Shown here: piece after piece, positions 34,291-44,941 of the stretch
How positions within the stretch are numbered: position 1 is the first letter of the stretch
Layout: every line of letters starts with the position of its first letter
Assembly (NCBI GenBank): GCA_973895155.1
Contig: OZ316892.1
Coordinates: 30,504,001-30,568,000, forward strand
Direction: 5' to 3'
Source of the DNA: Marsupella aquatica
Taxonomy: Eukaryota > Marchantiophyta
DNA length: 64,000 nucleotides
The notes under the pieces: model-generated
Seen by the model: the letters and a program-made list of their open reading frames with translations, nothing else
Databases searched by the model: none
Told to the model about the DNA's origin: nothing
Made by a program: the position numbers and the translations under genes

Positions 34291-34654
34291 TTTCAATGAA
34301 CAATGGGCCAGTTTGAGGAGGATTAAGAAGCGCGCACCCCACGTTCTTGTGTGGTGGTTGGGTGGGGTTTTGTTTGATAGAAGAAGAAATCACCATTCTC
34401 TTATGGAAGAAAGAAAATCGCAGGAAACAGTGGGCGGGAGAACAAGGCATGTAATAGAGAACAACGAGGCATGTAATAGAGTACTTGCGGTTACTCTAAC
34501 GGTGCACGAACACTCACCTTTGTCTTCCGCTTTGTCTGCTGTGGCCGACAAATCCCAGAGCGCTGCCGAGCTCGGTGGTTGCTTGATGGTTGAAAGTGCG
34601 CAGCTCACGTCCCTACCTCAATGTCCAACTCAATGTGGGATGCAGCAGCTTCTC

Positions 34655-34755
34655 TTGGTCGCATCTCCTCTTCGTCGCATCTCCTCTTCGTCGCATCTCC
34701 TCTTCGTCGCATCTCCTCTTGGTTGCATCTCCTCCTTGTCGCAGCTCCTCTTGGG
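34655..34755. repeat. 16-bp minisatellite (GTCGCATCTCCTCTTC)
   Basis: About six tandem copies of GTCGCATCTCCTCTTC with TTG variants. The 16-bp period shifts the reading frame at each copy, so it is not coding. It is a possible binding-site array or simple slippage. Confidence 0.85.
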
Positions 34756-36261
34756 GTTCACAGCTAGCGCGCAGCAGCGCTCGATGGTTGACAATGCGCA
34801 GCTGAGCTAGGAGAAGAACTGAATGATTGTGGCTGCTCTTCTCTGCAGTCCAAGCACCCGGCTGGCAGCTCTGCAAACCCTGATCGTAGCTGCAATCTCT
34901 ACTCCGTTGATTGAAGAGCCTCCCTCTTCAAAGCTCGGTTGACCTAGCTCTACGATTGACGGAGCTTTTCATCCTCTGCATCAAAAACCCTCCACCACCC
35001 GACCTTGCGCGTACTTCAGGAAGCTCCTTACCACCAAGCGCTTCTCGGGGATGCCTCGCAACAATGTCCTTACCACCTAACGACTCTCAAGGCTGACTCT
35101 CCCAAACCAATGCAAACCCCTTGCAATCTAATACACTGTGTCCAAACAGAGGCAGAACTGTCAAAAGCGCTCGCAGTAGTGGACGCAGCAATGTGAAGTG
35201 AATGAGCTCCGACCTTCCCTCGCAAAATGCTTACCCTAAACTCTGCTCGTATGCTAAACTCACAAACATTCCGCAGGTCGTTCTGTCGCAAAGCACAAAT
35301 GATGGGGCCCAAATGCATGGGGCGCGGACACTCGATACTTCCCTTCACAAAAACCCAGTTTCATACGATGACCAAAGCATACTCACCCTAACCCAAGACT
35401 TAGTGCAAACAGGACCCTAAACGCTAATCCAGGGCCCGTTTCCGTTGAGTTGAGCCGTTAGGCTTGATGTGTCATGGCCAGAGTCTTGATGTAGGGGAAC
35501 AATGTGGACTTAATTAGGCAACAAATGAGTACATTTGGGTGAGGGTAAAGGATAACTTTAAATAAATCCCTTTGGTGACAAAGATGAGGCCACTTAATCA
35601 GTTGTGCCCCACCCTACCCCCCCCCTCCAGGCCCCCCTCATGGAATTACCTCTATCAAAAGTACCCTAAGTTATGAGAAGTACCCGTTACATGGACCTGT
35701 TTTGAGAGTTGAAAGATAATCAGAAGTAAAGGGACCATGGAGAAGAGGGGGCCAATGTAATTAAGTCAAGCATCACTCATTCAAAATACACATGGACATA
35801 GTTGGGTACTATATGAGACACCAGGGGACAAGACATTTTTGAAGGGTTGGCATATTTACCCTCATCCCTAAACTTGGATGTCGTGCACATAACATCCACT
35901 CTCCTACCCCAAGTACAAAACAACTCCTAACAACTTAGGCCCAATGTAGTCACTTGTGCCCAACCATGTTCATTAAGAGCCTAAATGTTTTCATTTCACC
36001 CACATTGCATGTTGTTGGGGGTTCCATGGTCTGTTATTATAATGTAACTCCTCATGTGAACTTTGTGAAATTTAGTATTTAAGGGACCATGGAGAAAGTA
36101 GGCCAATGGAGTAATTGGAACCATGAACCTTTTTGGTCACAAATAAGGCCATCTAATGAGTTATGCCCCTTGCTATCACCATCTTTATAGAATTAACCCT
36201 CTTCAACATAAGTGATCATTACCCATGTAGTGCTAGACTATTCACCGTTCACAAAGTAGCA
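34756..36261. other. CACTA right arm, noncoding
   Basis: Frames at 34911-35420 are short and lack motifs. At 35574-35760 and 36080-36170 the same words recur in degenerate form (GGGACCATGGAGAA, ATGAGGCCACTTAATCAG), an old direct duplication. It is probably upstream regulatory DNA of the transposon. Confidence 0.45.
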
Positions 36262-36266
36262 AGGAC

Positions 36267-38610
36267 TGTCACGCGATTGACATGGGTCTTAACACCAAAA
36301 ACGTCACTATGGGTGCCAAAACCATCTCCTTGTACCTGAGGATCACGAAGGGATGTTGTGAATGCCGGTAAACACCAGTTTATGCCCTTAACACCAGACT
36401 ATCATAGCAAGACTCTATCACACATCACCCAAGCTCAATCCCAAGGAACCAAGGTTGGGGATCAGATCTGCGCTCATGATAGTTCTGGTGAGAAGGGGTC
36501 TTCATATCGGGCCCGTACACACAGGGCCTAGCGCTACGGTGCGCATAGGTCTATACATATGCTTACTGTCATAGGTATGTTTCTATTCCGCCGCCGGAAT
36601 GTACCCATAAACCAGTGACTCCTGACTGATTCCCGGCTTAGGGACTTCTAAGCCATTGCCCCACCACTCTGCCATTCCACTCTCAACAATCAGAGCTATG
36701 ACAGTCCTCACCCAGCCCGCTTCAATGCACCCGGTACACCTCTCAGTGGCGCTGCTAGTTCCATCATACACTCAGATTGCCTCACACACACACACATCCA
36801 CGAGAGAAATGAGGCCTGAGAGGAAAACTCAATTAGATTCAACGATGTGCACAATAGTTCACTGAGAACACTTGATCCGAACACTAGGGCCGAAGGCTGT
36901 CTCCTCCAGATTGTGACGTGCTTGCCCTGCAAGCCCCGTGCTTGCCATGCAAGCTCAATCCTGAACTCAACCTCCTTCACTGCACTTCATTCTTGGGGGC
37001 ACATACAGATCTCACACCTCCAATTCAGAACGTCAAGTTACGCATGCATAGTTGACTCGACTTCAAAGCTGGTACCAGGCCTAACGGCGATCTATCCCAG
37101 ACTACAATGAGGCCCGGCCTCACGCTTGCCCTGCAAGCTCAGCTCTGGCCATAGATCCCTTAGTGCTCTCCACCAGACAAAGGCCGGGACTCCCCATGGA
37201 TCACGTAGCCTTGCCAGACTGAACTGTAAATGCTCCTCCTGCTGCCCCTTAATCAGTACCTCAGCCTCCCTAATGTGCTCACCACAAATCACATTGAAAT
37301 CCTCCCCACAGTTTACAATCACCAACACATCACCTTCACCAAGGCTCTGTATCGGGGGAAAAGAACCCAGTTGTGTTGCCCACTAGAAAGAGCCACAATC
37401 CAGCTCGCAAACCTAGCAACCCGTTGCTGTGAAGCTTGGCTGATTACTCCCTGAGTAATAGCACAACCAAGCTCTCCCAACACGCAGCGTCCAAGTCCAG
37501 CCTTGCTTGCACAGAGCTCCTCCCTGCTGCTCAGTCTAAGTGAGATCACACAACTGAAGTTCCCCCCCATCTCTACCGGGGGGCTGCTCTATATACTCTC
37601 ATACTGAGCCCAAATGGCTGGGTACTACGCTGCTGGAGCCCCATCCCAGCCCTAACAGAGCCGCCACTATCTCTAACTACTGAACCCTAACTCGCAACTT
37701 TATTTCTATCTCGAATTGGCTATGTACTTCGGATTCGGCCCTCCTCCATGGTTTTCGCGAGCTTGCGCCTCCTCTCCCGATTTCTCTATTTAACCATTTT
37801 CTGCGTGGATAGCAGCGTTGGAAGCGGCTTGAGCTCCTCTTTCCAACGAGGTCAATTATAGCCGATTTGGTCAAATACATAGAGAGTTATGCCCCCGCAA
37901 CCGAAAGGGGGTACTCACTGCTGAGCTAACCCGAGTTACATAGCTAACCCGAGTTTGGCTAACCTAGCTATCCTATCTAACCCGAGTAGAGCTAACCCGT
38001 GGTCTCGGGTTAGGCCGCTACCCGCTATCCGCTATCCGCTAACCTAGCCTAAGCTGAGCCCGAATCCGAGCTTACCTATGCTAACCTGAGGCCGCGCTGA
38101 CCTGAGCTAAGCTGAAGCCGTGTTGACCTGAGCTAAGCTGAAGCCGTGCTGACCTGAGCTAAGCTGAAGCCGTTCTTACCTGAGATAAGCTGAAGCCGTG
38201 CTTACCTAAGCTAAGCTGAAGCCGTGCTCACATAAGCTAAGCCGTGGTCGAGCTTGGGTTAACTCGAAACTGAAGCCGAATCCGCTAATTCCGGCCACAA
38301 GTTAACCCGTCACACTAATAAGGCCGTATCTTTCTTAATACACCTCTATTTCCCGAGTGTTTTATATCGATTTTACTCGCCTTGACCAGATCTTTCCAAT
38401 GCTCTTTACAGATCCGGATTTGGTGACATATTGAAAGAGATATGGTCACCGACCACCTGCGACATAGCTTTTATTTCCCTACTCTTAACGCCATGATTGC
38501 CCTTATTCTTGCCATCTTGCTAATTGTTATGTAATATCAATAGCTACTCCTTTCATACAGCAACCTACTTAATCAGATTACAAAATAAGGACCATGTCAT
38601 TGGCGTCACA
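36267..38610 (+). mobile_element. Solo LTR, 2344 bp, nested in the CACTA, TSD AGGAC
   Basis: It starts TGTCACGCGA, ends GGCGTCACA and is flanked by AGGAC at 36262-36266 and 38611-38615. It is nearly collinear with the solo LTR at 9891-12335 (palindromic core at 36586-36599, TATATA at 37590-37595). It differs by small indels and by five rather than three copies of the 26-bp repeat. Its distinct TSD shows an independent insertion, later than the arrival of the CACTA since it splits the CACTA right arm. Confidence 0.88.
38099..38228 (+). repeat. 26-bp tandem repeat in the nested LTR, five copies
   Basis: Units start at 38099, 38125, 38151, 38177 and 38203 and vary at two to four positions. They correspond to the three-copy array at 11876-11953. 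Confidence 0.85.
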
Positions 38611-38615
38611 AGGAC

Positions 38616-38757
38616 CCTTCTCATAGTCATTTAGAGAACCATATAACACTAATAGTCTTTTGTAGTTTTCAACAAAACCGGCACAATGAGAGCGAGTCGT
38701 TTCAAGTATGGAAAAAGGACTTAGTGGGCTTAGTCCTATAAGGTATGGTCTAAATGG
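38616..38757. repeat. CACTA right subterminal repeats
   Basis: AGTC-centred words (TAGTCATTTAGAG, AATAGTCTTTTG, GCGAGTCGTTTC, TTAGTCCTATAAGG) mirror the left subterminal region. They are likely TnpA binding sites. They lie between the nested LTR's TSD and the right terminal repeat. Confidence 0.65.
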
Positions 38758-38775
38758 CCCCGGTTTCTACTAGTG
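38747..38775 (-). repeat. CACTA right terminal inverted repeat
   Basis: The plus strand reads CCCCGGTTTCTACTAGTG at 38758-38775, the perfect reverse complement of the left end. It is preceded by GGTCTAAATGG, which pairs with the inner left repeat with one or two differences. Confidence 0.95.
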
Positions 38776-38778
38776 GGC

Positions 38779-39227
38779 AAAGATCTGACTCCGGGCATAC
38801 CGACACAACAACGGCATGTGATAGCCAAGTCGGGACACGCTTCCCTGGCCGATCACCTGTTGTTCCTCCTTCAAGATCTTCTTCAGCTGGGTGAGGAGGT
38901 ACCCGTTGTAATCCCGGCTTGGGTCTAGCCTAGCCTCTCCGCCAGGTAGACCTGTGCCTTGCCAATCTCTGGCCTCAACAGGTTGCAGTGCATGGTTACC
39001 CGCAAGAAATCGATCATCTCCCCAATGTGCGGGTTGGTGCAGGTGTTCCGGAAGAAGCCATTCTTTGTTAATGGCCCTGGGAACGATCTAAACTCCTTGT
39101 CTGGCAAGGTCTTCCGGGGTATCTACTTTGGTCTTATTGCCCATCGGCAAGCCAAACACTTGGGTAATCACCTAGGGAGTGAGATAGAAATCCTTCCCAT
39201 ATATACACCCTTGTGGAATTTGTTTTG
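38779..39227 (-). pseudogene. Gag-like gene, 3' part, cut by the CACTA and by the gap
   Basis: On the minus strand the frame includes VITQVFGLPMGNKTKVDTPE, then after a frame change EFRSFPGPLTKNGFF and IGEMIDFLRVTMHCNLLRPE, then after another LDPSRDYNGYLLTQLKKIL and LGYHMPLLCRYARSQIF, and it continues at 20960. The GLP motif and layout resemble the decayed protein at 4802-7430. The 5' part continues beyond the gap and the LTR at 39512-40300. Confidence 0.5.
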
Positions 39228-39327
39228 NNNNNNNNNNNNNNNNNNNNNNNNNNNNNNNNNNNNNNNNNNNNNNNNNNNNNNNNNNNNNNNNNNNNNNNNN
39301 NNNNNNNNNNNNNNNNNNNNNNNNNNN
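39228..39327. other. Assembly gap (100 N)
   Basis: The run of N has the conventional length for a gap of unknown size. It begins inside the gag-like gene and ends inside a reversed LTR, so the missing sequence should hold most of that LTR (over 2 kb if full length) and its second TSD copy. Confidence 0.95.
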
Positions 39328-39511
39328 GGTTCTTAGGGATTGAGCTTGGGTGATGTGTGACGGAGTCTTGTTATGATAGTCTGGTGTTAAGGGCATAAAT
39401 TGGTGTTTACCGGCCTTCACAGCATCCCTTCGTGATCCTCAGGTACAAGGAGATGGTTTTGGCACCCATAGTGACGTCTTTGGTGTTAAGACCCATGTCA
39501 ATCGCGTGACA
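39328..39511 (-). mobile_element. LTR fragment, reversed, running into the gap
   Basis: The sequence is the reverse complement of the first about 185 bp of the 9891/36267 LTR family and ends at 39511 with the TGTCACGCGA terminus. GCCGT follows and would be the target-site duplication. The remainder lies in the gap. Confidence 0.8.
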
Positions 39512-40300
39512 GCCGTAAAGCATGCATCCTCCTCAAGATTGTGCAAAGTACAATTGCACTTCCTTTGGAGGGTCGTCGCCCAACCCCTCCAGGTGTCATC
39601 CCTCGTTGGAACGACATTGATTGGGTTGATCTTCTTTGGCTTTCCCCCTGCCTCCTCCTCCTTGCTTGGCTGGCTTCCTTGGTGCCGCCAACCTTGTTCT
39701 CTTTGCGGGGGTGGCTTCTTGTTGTTGGGCCCCTTCCTCTTCATGGCGGCTGTTGTGGATGTTTCTCCAAGCACGGTTGCCTTTGTCCACGCCTTCGTGC
39801 TGCCTTTCAGGTCCCAATGTTCATCATTGTAGTTGTTGATGGCTTGCCGAATGCCGACGATTCTGTTTTCTTGAATTAGAAGGTTGTCAAGCTCGTCGCC
39901 AGTATGTGTCCACAAGAATTTAGCCTTGATGAATTCTCCTCCTAAGAAGGCCGTCTTCTATAGTTCCCACAACCGAGCAAGTTCCTGTTGCTCGCGGGCT
40001 GCTCTTTCTAATTCTCCTCTTGTAAGTCCCAACGTACTCACTTGCCCGTTCGAACAGGCATCCCCAAAAATGTGCTGCTCGATTGATGTTGCTCATTTCC
40101 TTCTCTGGCTTGCTCGGTAGCTGCTTATGCCCCTCCCGTGTTCTCCTCCTCAGCTGACAATTGTTGGCTTCTCGCAATCCTCTACTTGGTCAGTGCTTGC
40201 AAATGAGCCACCATTCCTTGTGAACGGTCCTTACCCCCCTTGCCTGGTCAATCTTTCCGTTGGTTACCCATAGCCACTGGTACTTAGCGTGCCCTAACCC
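39512..40300 (-). pseudogene. Gag-like gene, 5' part
   Basis: Reading leftward from about 40270 the frame starts MGNQRKD, then has stops and frame changes, and settles into REQQELARLWEL, FIKAKFLWTHTGDELDNLL and VGIRQAINNYNDEHWDLKGS, followed by a Lys/Pro-rich low-complexity stretch (KRKGPNNKKPPPQRE, KPKKINPI) and CTLHNLEEDACFTAV at the LTR junction. It is the N-terminal half of the gene whose rest is at 38779-39227 and 20890-20960. The family is unknown; a mobile-element origin is likely from copy structure and neighbours. Confidence 0.45.
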
Positions 40301-40850
40301 TAATCGCCCTCCTTGCCATGGCGCCCTTACTTCCAGCCTCGGCTCAGGTTCCATAGTCACCCTTAATTGTTTATATTTTCCTTGTTTTGTTACTATACTA
40401 ATGTGTTTTCAGGGTACACTCCTGGTTTTACCACTTTAACTGGCCTAGTGATTCCTGGCTAGGCATCACAGATTCCAGGATTTTGTAAACCCTGAAATCA
40501 TCGGAAGCCCGGATAGTACAGTGGCCTTGATCTCCAACTCCCCTCGCATCAAATCTGAGCACCATTGACCCCCTTATAGCTTTCCGTGCAGCCTAAACCT
40601 GTCTCCCGTACCCAATCTTTGTGATTTTTTTCCATTGTCTTTTTACCAGTAATGCCCAAAAAAGACCGGCCCGCCATGAAATACAAAGGACCCATAATAC
40701 AAAGAAAATTGATCCCTGCAATTCTATAAGCCTGAAATCACTGGGAGTCCGATGGTACATGTCACACCAAAATGTTAGTCCTTACATGAGGTTCAGGTTA
40801 GTGGTGACATAAACTTCGTTAGTATTGAGCATTCGAGCAAGGAGGGATGT
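40301..40850. repeat. Left member of a degenerate direct repeat
   Basis: The segment 40490-40770 (GGAAGCCCGGATAGTACAGT, CTCCCCTCGCATCAA, GCCCAAAAAAGACCGG) matches 41845-42065 in scattered order, with similar words. The pair brackets the LTR relic at 40860-41560. The remainder of the stretch has no gene. Confidence 0.5.
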
Positions 40851-40859
40851 GCTATCCGT

Positions 40860-41560
40860 GGTTATTTGGCTAAACTAGCGCTCAGAGCGCATAACTATAT
40901 GTATATGCTTATCCTAGGTATACTTTGTGTTCCGCCGCCGGAACATACCTCACGTCGATAACTACGATCGACCCAGACTTAAGGACTTCTAAGCCGTTGT
41001 GTTGTCCGCCCTCCAATCTGGATCCGATGATACAGCCTTCAACCCGGGGCCCGCAGTCACTATCCGCCGCTGGCACCCGTGCCTCTCTCGCATAATGCAC
41101 TCGGCCAATCATCTCTACCCGCAAACAGGACTTGCAAAATCATGACTCGACTCGCAACATACAATCCCAATTTACATGAAGTAAATGGTGGGTAAAGACT
41201 TTACTTCAGAATACGTCATACACATGCACACGGTTGACTCAACTTCAACGGAATCAACAGGCCCAATAGCAGGGGTTTGTACACTACAACGGAGCCCGCC
41301 CTGCACGCGCCCGACCAGATTAGTCATACATCCACCCCTTGGTGCTCTCTATTCAGAAGGCCGACACTCCACCCACATCACGCGGATATCTGGTTTTGAA
41401 CCTAAAGTCCCCCCCCTTTGCTTCTACCGGGGGTGCACTAAATACTATCTGGGGGCGGGGCCTGGCACGACCAGCGACGCCAAGTCTAACCTAAGCTACA
41501 TCTAACTGTCAGACTACAAAACGGCGAGCCCTATCCTAAGATTCTACTTTGAGTGGGGGC
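40860..41560 (+). mobile_element. Diverged LTR relic of the same broad family
   Basis: It has CTAGCGCTCAGAGCGCATA, the TTCCGCCGCCGGAA core at 40930-40943, AAGGACTTCTAAGCC, and CTTCTACCGGGGGTGCACTA with an AAATACT box at about 41425-41450. These are in the same order as in the LTRs at 3907, 9891 and 36267. I cannot see its exact ends or a TSD. Confidence 0.6.
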
Positions 41561-41589
41561 GGCCTGATAAGACATTGACGCTAACTAGT

Positions 41590-41612
41590 TTAGGGGTTTA
41601 GGGTTTAGGGTT
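41590..41612 (+). repeat. Short interstitial telomere-type repeat
   Basis: GGGGTTTAGGGTTTAGGG is about three units of TTTAGGG, the common plant telomere motif. The length is too short for a telomere relic to be certain; such telo-boxes are common. Confidence 0.6.
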
Positions 41613-42310
41613 TTGGTTTTCACTCCGAGTTTGGCCACTTGTTTTTGAAGTAGTCCACCAGTTTTGGGACGTGGTTTTGGGGGAAAAATACCAAAAAATG
41701 GCCCAAATAAACCAAAAAAGGGGGAGTTTTCCCCGACTTTTGCTCTTGTCCACCAATTTTTGCCAGGATTTTTTCTTGAAAAATTCTAGTCCAAAATTTC
41801 CCTAAACATCACTGAAAAAAACCCTATACATATACATTTTTGGTGCAGCCCCAGCGATTGCAATGCCCAGTCTTTGCAGTATTTTTAGTGGTCTTTTTGC
41901 CACGAGTGCCCAAAAATGATCGTCCCGTCATGAAAATACAAAGGAACCACATTACAAAGTAAATTGATCCTCGCGCACTTCTTCAAACGTCACTGCATCG
42001 GGAGCCCGGATAGCACTGCGGCCTTCTTCCCTAACTCCCCTCGCATCAACTCCGCCCACTCTGCCTTCCACCTCCCTGTTGCACGACTATCGCGTAGAGC
42101 CTCTTGCTGCGCTGTGGCGTCTGCCTCCCTTCTGCCTCTCCTCGAACTTCACTCATGGGTTTCACCTCTTTCTGGCTATCCTTGGAATCCAATTGCGACA
42201 CCCGATTCCTGGCTTTACAGCAATCAGGACGTGTGACCCTAAACCCTAAAGTCTTGTGGCCATGGAGTGTAAGCTACAACAAGAAATGAAGAAGATAATC
42301 AGCAGGAATC
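41613..42310. other. No gene; right member of the direct repeat
   Basis: 41620-41850 is A/T-run-rich noncoding DNA. 41845-42065 is the partner of the repeat at 40490-40770. A plus-strand frame at 41964-42236 lies over it but has no motif. Confidence 0.5.
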
Positions 42311-42444
42311 ACCACTAACACCAACTTATAAGTTGGAAAAGACAATATTAGCTGATAAGGGAGAAATGGTACAAATTACCACTAACACCAACTTATAAGT
42401 TGGAAAAGACAATATTAGCTGATAAGGGAGCAATGGTTTAAATA
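42311..42444 (+). repeat. 67-bp tandem duplication
   Basis: The unit beginning ACCACTAACACCAACTTATA starts at 42311 and 42378 with about three differences. It immediately precedes the protease-like scrap. Confidence 0.9.
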
Positions 42445-42446
42445 TA

Positions 42447-42509
42447 AAAGGAACCAAGATTAAGAATGTATTATTGGATGGTAGTTCAGCAATTAATTTA
42501 ATGAGCTAA
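42447..42509 (+). pseudogene. Retroelement aspartic-protease scrap
   Basis: A 20-codon frame reads GTKIKNVLLDGSSAINLM. The L-L-D-G-(S/G)-S-(A/S)-x-N-(L/V)-M pattern is typical of the protease region of plant Gypsy-type elements. Nothing else of the element is recognisable around it. Confidence 0.4.
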
Positions 42510-44941
42510 CAATCCTTGTAGAATTCACAATCTGCTAAGAATTACTTGTCGTAGTGGCTTAGGATTGCTGAATTGCTCTAGTTGCGTCTCGGGGAGTTGG
42601 TATCGAGCTGTGCGTAGTACCTACATGCTGACGAATCCAGTGATCCCTGTTAGGTTCGCGTTACCACTTTTACACGGCCTCTCGTCATGTCCTTTGGGCA
42701 GAGAATTCCTAGTAAGGCCCTAGCTATACTGGATGTTCTTCTGCGTTTCGACCTTAGATTGCTGGGCAACTATACTTCTCACCTCTGAGCGCCCAAGGAA
42801 GCGGGACAGAATCTCTTTTTTCAGCCCGGGATACTGTCCATCCTGGTTCAAGTCCTGCTCATTTCTTGCATGACGTCTCCTGCTGCCCGTCTCCTGATTT
42901 CCCGTCACGATCTAGATCAATTTTGTTGCCACTTGCTTCAACTTGTTGTTCTGAACGCATTGTCGAGCCTGCCCAATTTGCTACGTACACGGTCTGCATA
43001 ACACTTGTTCACAAGTTCTTCTTTGAAGAAATGTCGTCAATTCTTCGTTTGGTATGCAGGACACTTCAGTTGGAAAGGGTTCTTTCTTGGAGGGCGATAA
43101 ATAAGAGCACTCGCGCCATAGATTTTCAGAGGGCAATGTGCAGGTATGACGGTGGGTTGCTTTGGGGTTTGGATGGAAGATCTTCTCATACTTTTTCTTC
43201 TCAAAACTTGTAGTTTTGATTCTCAAGTTTTGATGGCAAAGCTGGGATGATTCGTAAAAGAGTCCAGCAGGAGGAATTGATTCTGGAGAAGATACGCTAC
43301 TGCTATGCTTCTAGGGCTTCCTCCAACTGTTACGCTGAGCTGAGATTCCTATGCCCGGGCAAGGTTTCCCCAACAGAGCCTTCGCGTAATGAATATTCTT
43401 TCCTTAGTCCATGGGAAGGAAAGATGAGACTTGAAATTTGACGGCTCTGCAAGATTGCACTACTTAGACTGATTTGAACCTTTGTCAAACAGGTAAGATC
43501 GTATTTCTCAAAACTGTACCATTGAGCTCCGTATTCCCGGCACGGGAACGGAGCTGACTCGATGGAACTTTTGGATATGGACCGCTTTAGGCAACAGTCC
43601 TCAGCCAGGTATGATTAATTTTGTATGCATGTCATTTTGTTGGATTTGATGTGACCAAACGACCTTGAGTACATTCTCAACAAAGACGTTTGATTTGCAG
43701 AGTTTATCCTTCATCTTCCGGTTTGATTGTATTGGCATCCGCCATTGTTCTTGTACACGGCCTTCAGGTAATGAGACTGAAGAGCGATTTCAACGTCATG
43801 CGTACCTACTTTTAAACAGAAACTCTTGTTCCAGCACCACGGTGTGACATTTATAGTTGCGGGAATTTCCTGCTATGAGGCTTATGTGATCAAGACTTGA
43901 GTTGAACTTCAAGTTTGATTCCTTTTCGTGTTAAGAAGCACGGGGGGGGGGGGGGGGCGGCGGGTGGGGGTGGGGGGGGGGGAAGGGAGGGGAGGGGAGG
44001 CTGTTACATTCGTGTCGTATGTGTCTCTTCACGGATTGTATAAGAGCCAAGTTCAAGAATGATGGATAGCCTTTATTTCTGAATTGTAGGAGAGGGAGGG
44101 AAGCGCTTTCACGTTCATGTCATCTGTGTCTAATCACGATGGATTCGATGATGGCTAGGCTTTATTTCTAAGTAGTCTCTTTCAGAAACCTGAGATTCTG
44201 GTTTGTGTATAGCGCAGAAAGGACAGTGTAGGCAACTTACAAATGAACGCTTGTCAAGATGCCCTAAGAGTCTGTCCTGTACACAACCCAAGGATAACAT
44301 GTGACTTCTGGCTGAAGTATTTTAGTACCAATTCGATAGGCTCTTGACTCAGTCCTTTCTGTGGGTACAGTGAAATACGGAGAAGGAACGAGCTTGTTGA
44401 TACCTGGATATGCCTTTCACAATTATTTCAATATTCTATTCTAAGATCATTGCATTCTTGACAGATAGCCGTTACTCTCAGTTGGAAAGGAGTCATTTAA
44501 CTTTTGCAAGTTATCTGTACCAAACATCACAGCAGAGCAAGGGAGACAAGAAAATACATCTTTGGACGGAGGTAGGAATGCACCCTAGAACTCGAGAGGC
44601 TTACCGGTCTGCTATCCATTTCTGAACACTCATGGTAGAAAGATCACTGGAAACATAGTCGTCAAGAAATAACTACAAATTCAGTGCACCTCGTGGAATC
44701 TCCTGGATTTTGTCCTGGTAGCAGATCTGATCGTGGGTTGTGGTGCTGACAGAGGAACCCCAGAGCACCTGAGTTCAATCACAAGTTGACAAGACTAGCA
44801 CTTTGGGTGGATGGATGGTCAACCCCAGCGTGGGTGAAGGCAAGGGCGAATTTGGGTACTCACTGCAGATTTCCATCTAATGTTAGTTATTGCACGAGAG
44901 ATCGGTCTCAAGTCACTGCAAAAGGGATTGGCAGTAGGCAT
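42510..44941. other. PPR upstream region, no clear gene
   Basis: Several short plus-strand frames (42866-43213, 43247-43441, 43665-43847) lack motifs. The stretch may hold a long leader or noncoding exons of the downstream PPR gene, as direct repeats of ATGATGGATAGCCTTTATTT type at about 44060 and 44150 are noncoding. A G-run is listed separately. Confidence 0.4.
43942..44000 (+). repeat. G-run / G-quadruplex-prone low complexity
   Basis: Sixteen consecutive G are followed by C, then further runs of 3-10 G separated by T, C or AA, and a GGGAGGGGAGGGGAGG tail. It fits a G-quadruplex pattern. Exact run length is prone to sequencing error. Confidence 0.9.

Larger units (their letters stand above)
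20961..38775 (-). mobile_element. CACTA/EnSpm transposon, about 17.8 kb, TSD GGC
   Basis: The left end CACTAGTAGAAACCGGGG (20961-20978) is repeated as a perfect reverse complement at 38758-38775, and similarity extends to an ATTTAGACC block next to each. The flanks are GGC at 20958-20960 and 38776-38778, the 3-bp duplication of this superfamily. Inside, all on the minus strand, are TnpA-like (21.8-25.0 kb) and TnpD-like (25.1-28.8 kb) genes and a captured F-box/BRCT/Cys-rich module (29.2-32.0 kb). A truncated Copia (30048-31003) and a solo LTR (36267-38610) are nested in it. Excluding the solo LTR it is about 15.5 kb, large for the family. The perfect termini suggest fairly recent movement, although TnpD has a frame break. 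Confidence 0.92.

Noticed and set aside
38959-39420. Open frames crossing the N run
   Set aside because: Translation through N is meaningless; the two sides belong to different units.
41590-41612. Relic telomere
   Set aside because: Only about three TTTAGGG units; short telo-boxes are common and no longer array is present.
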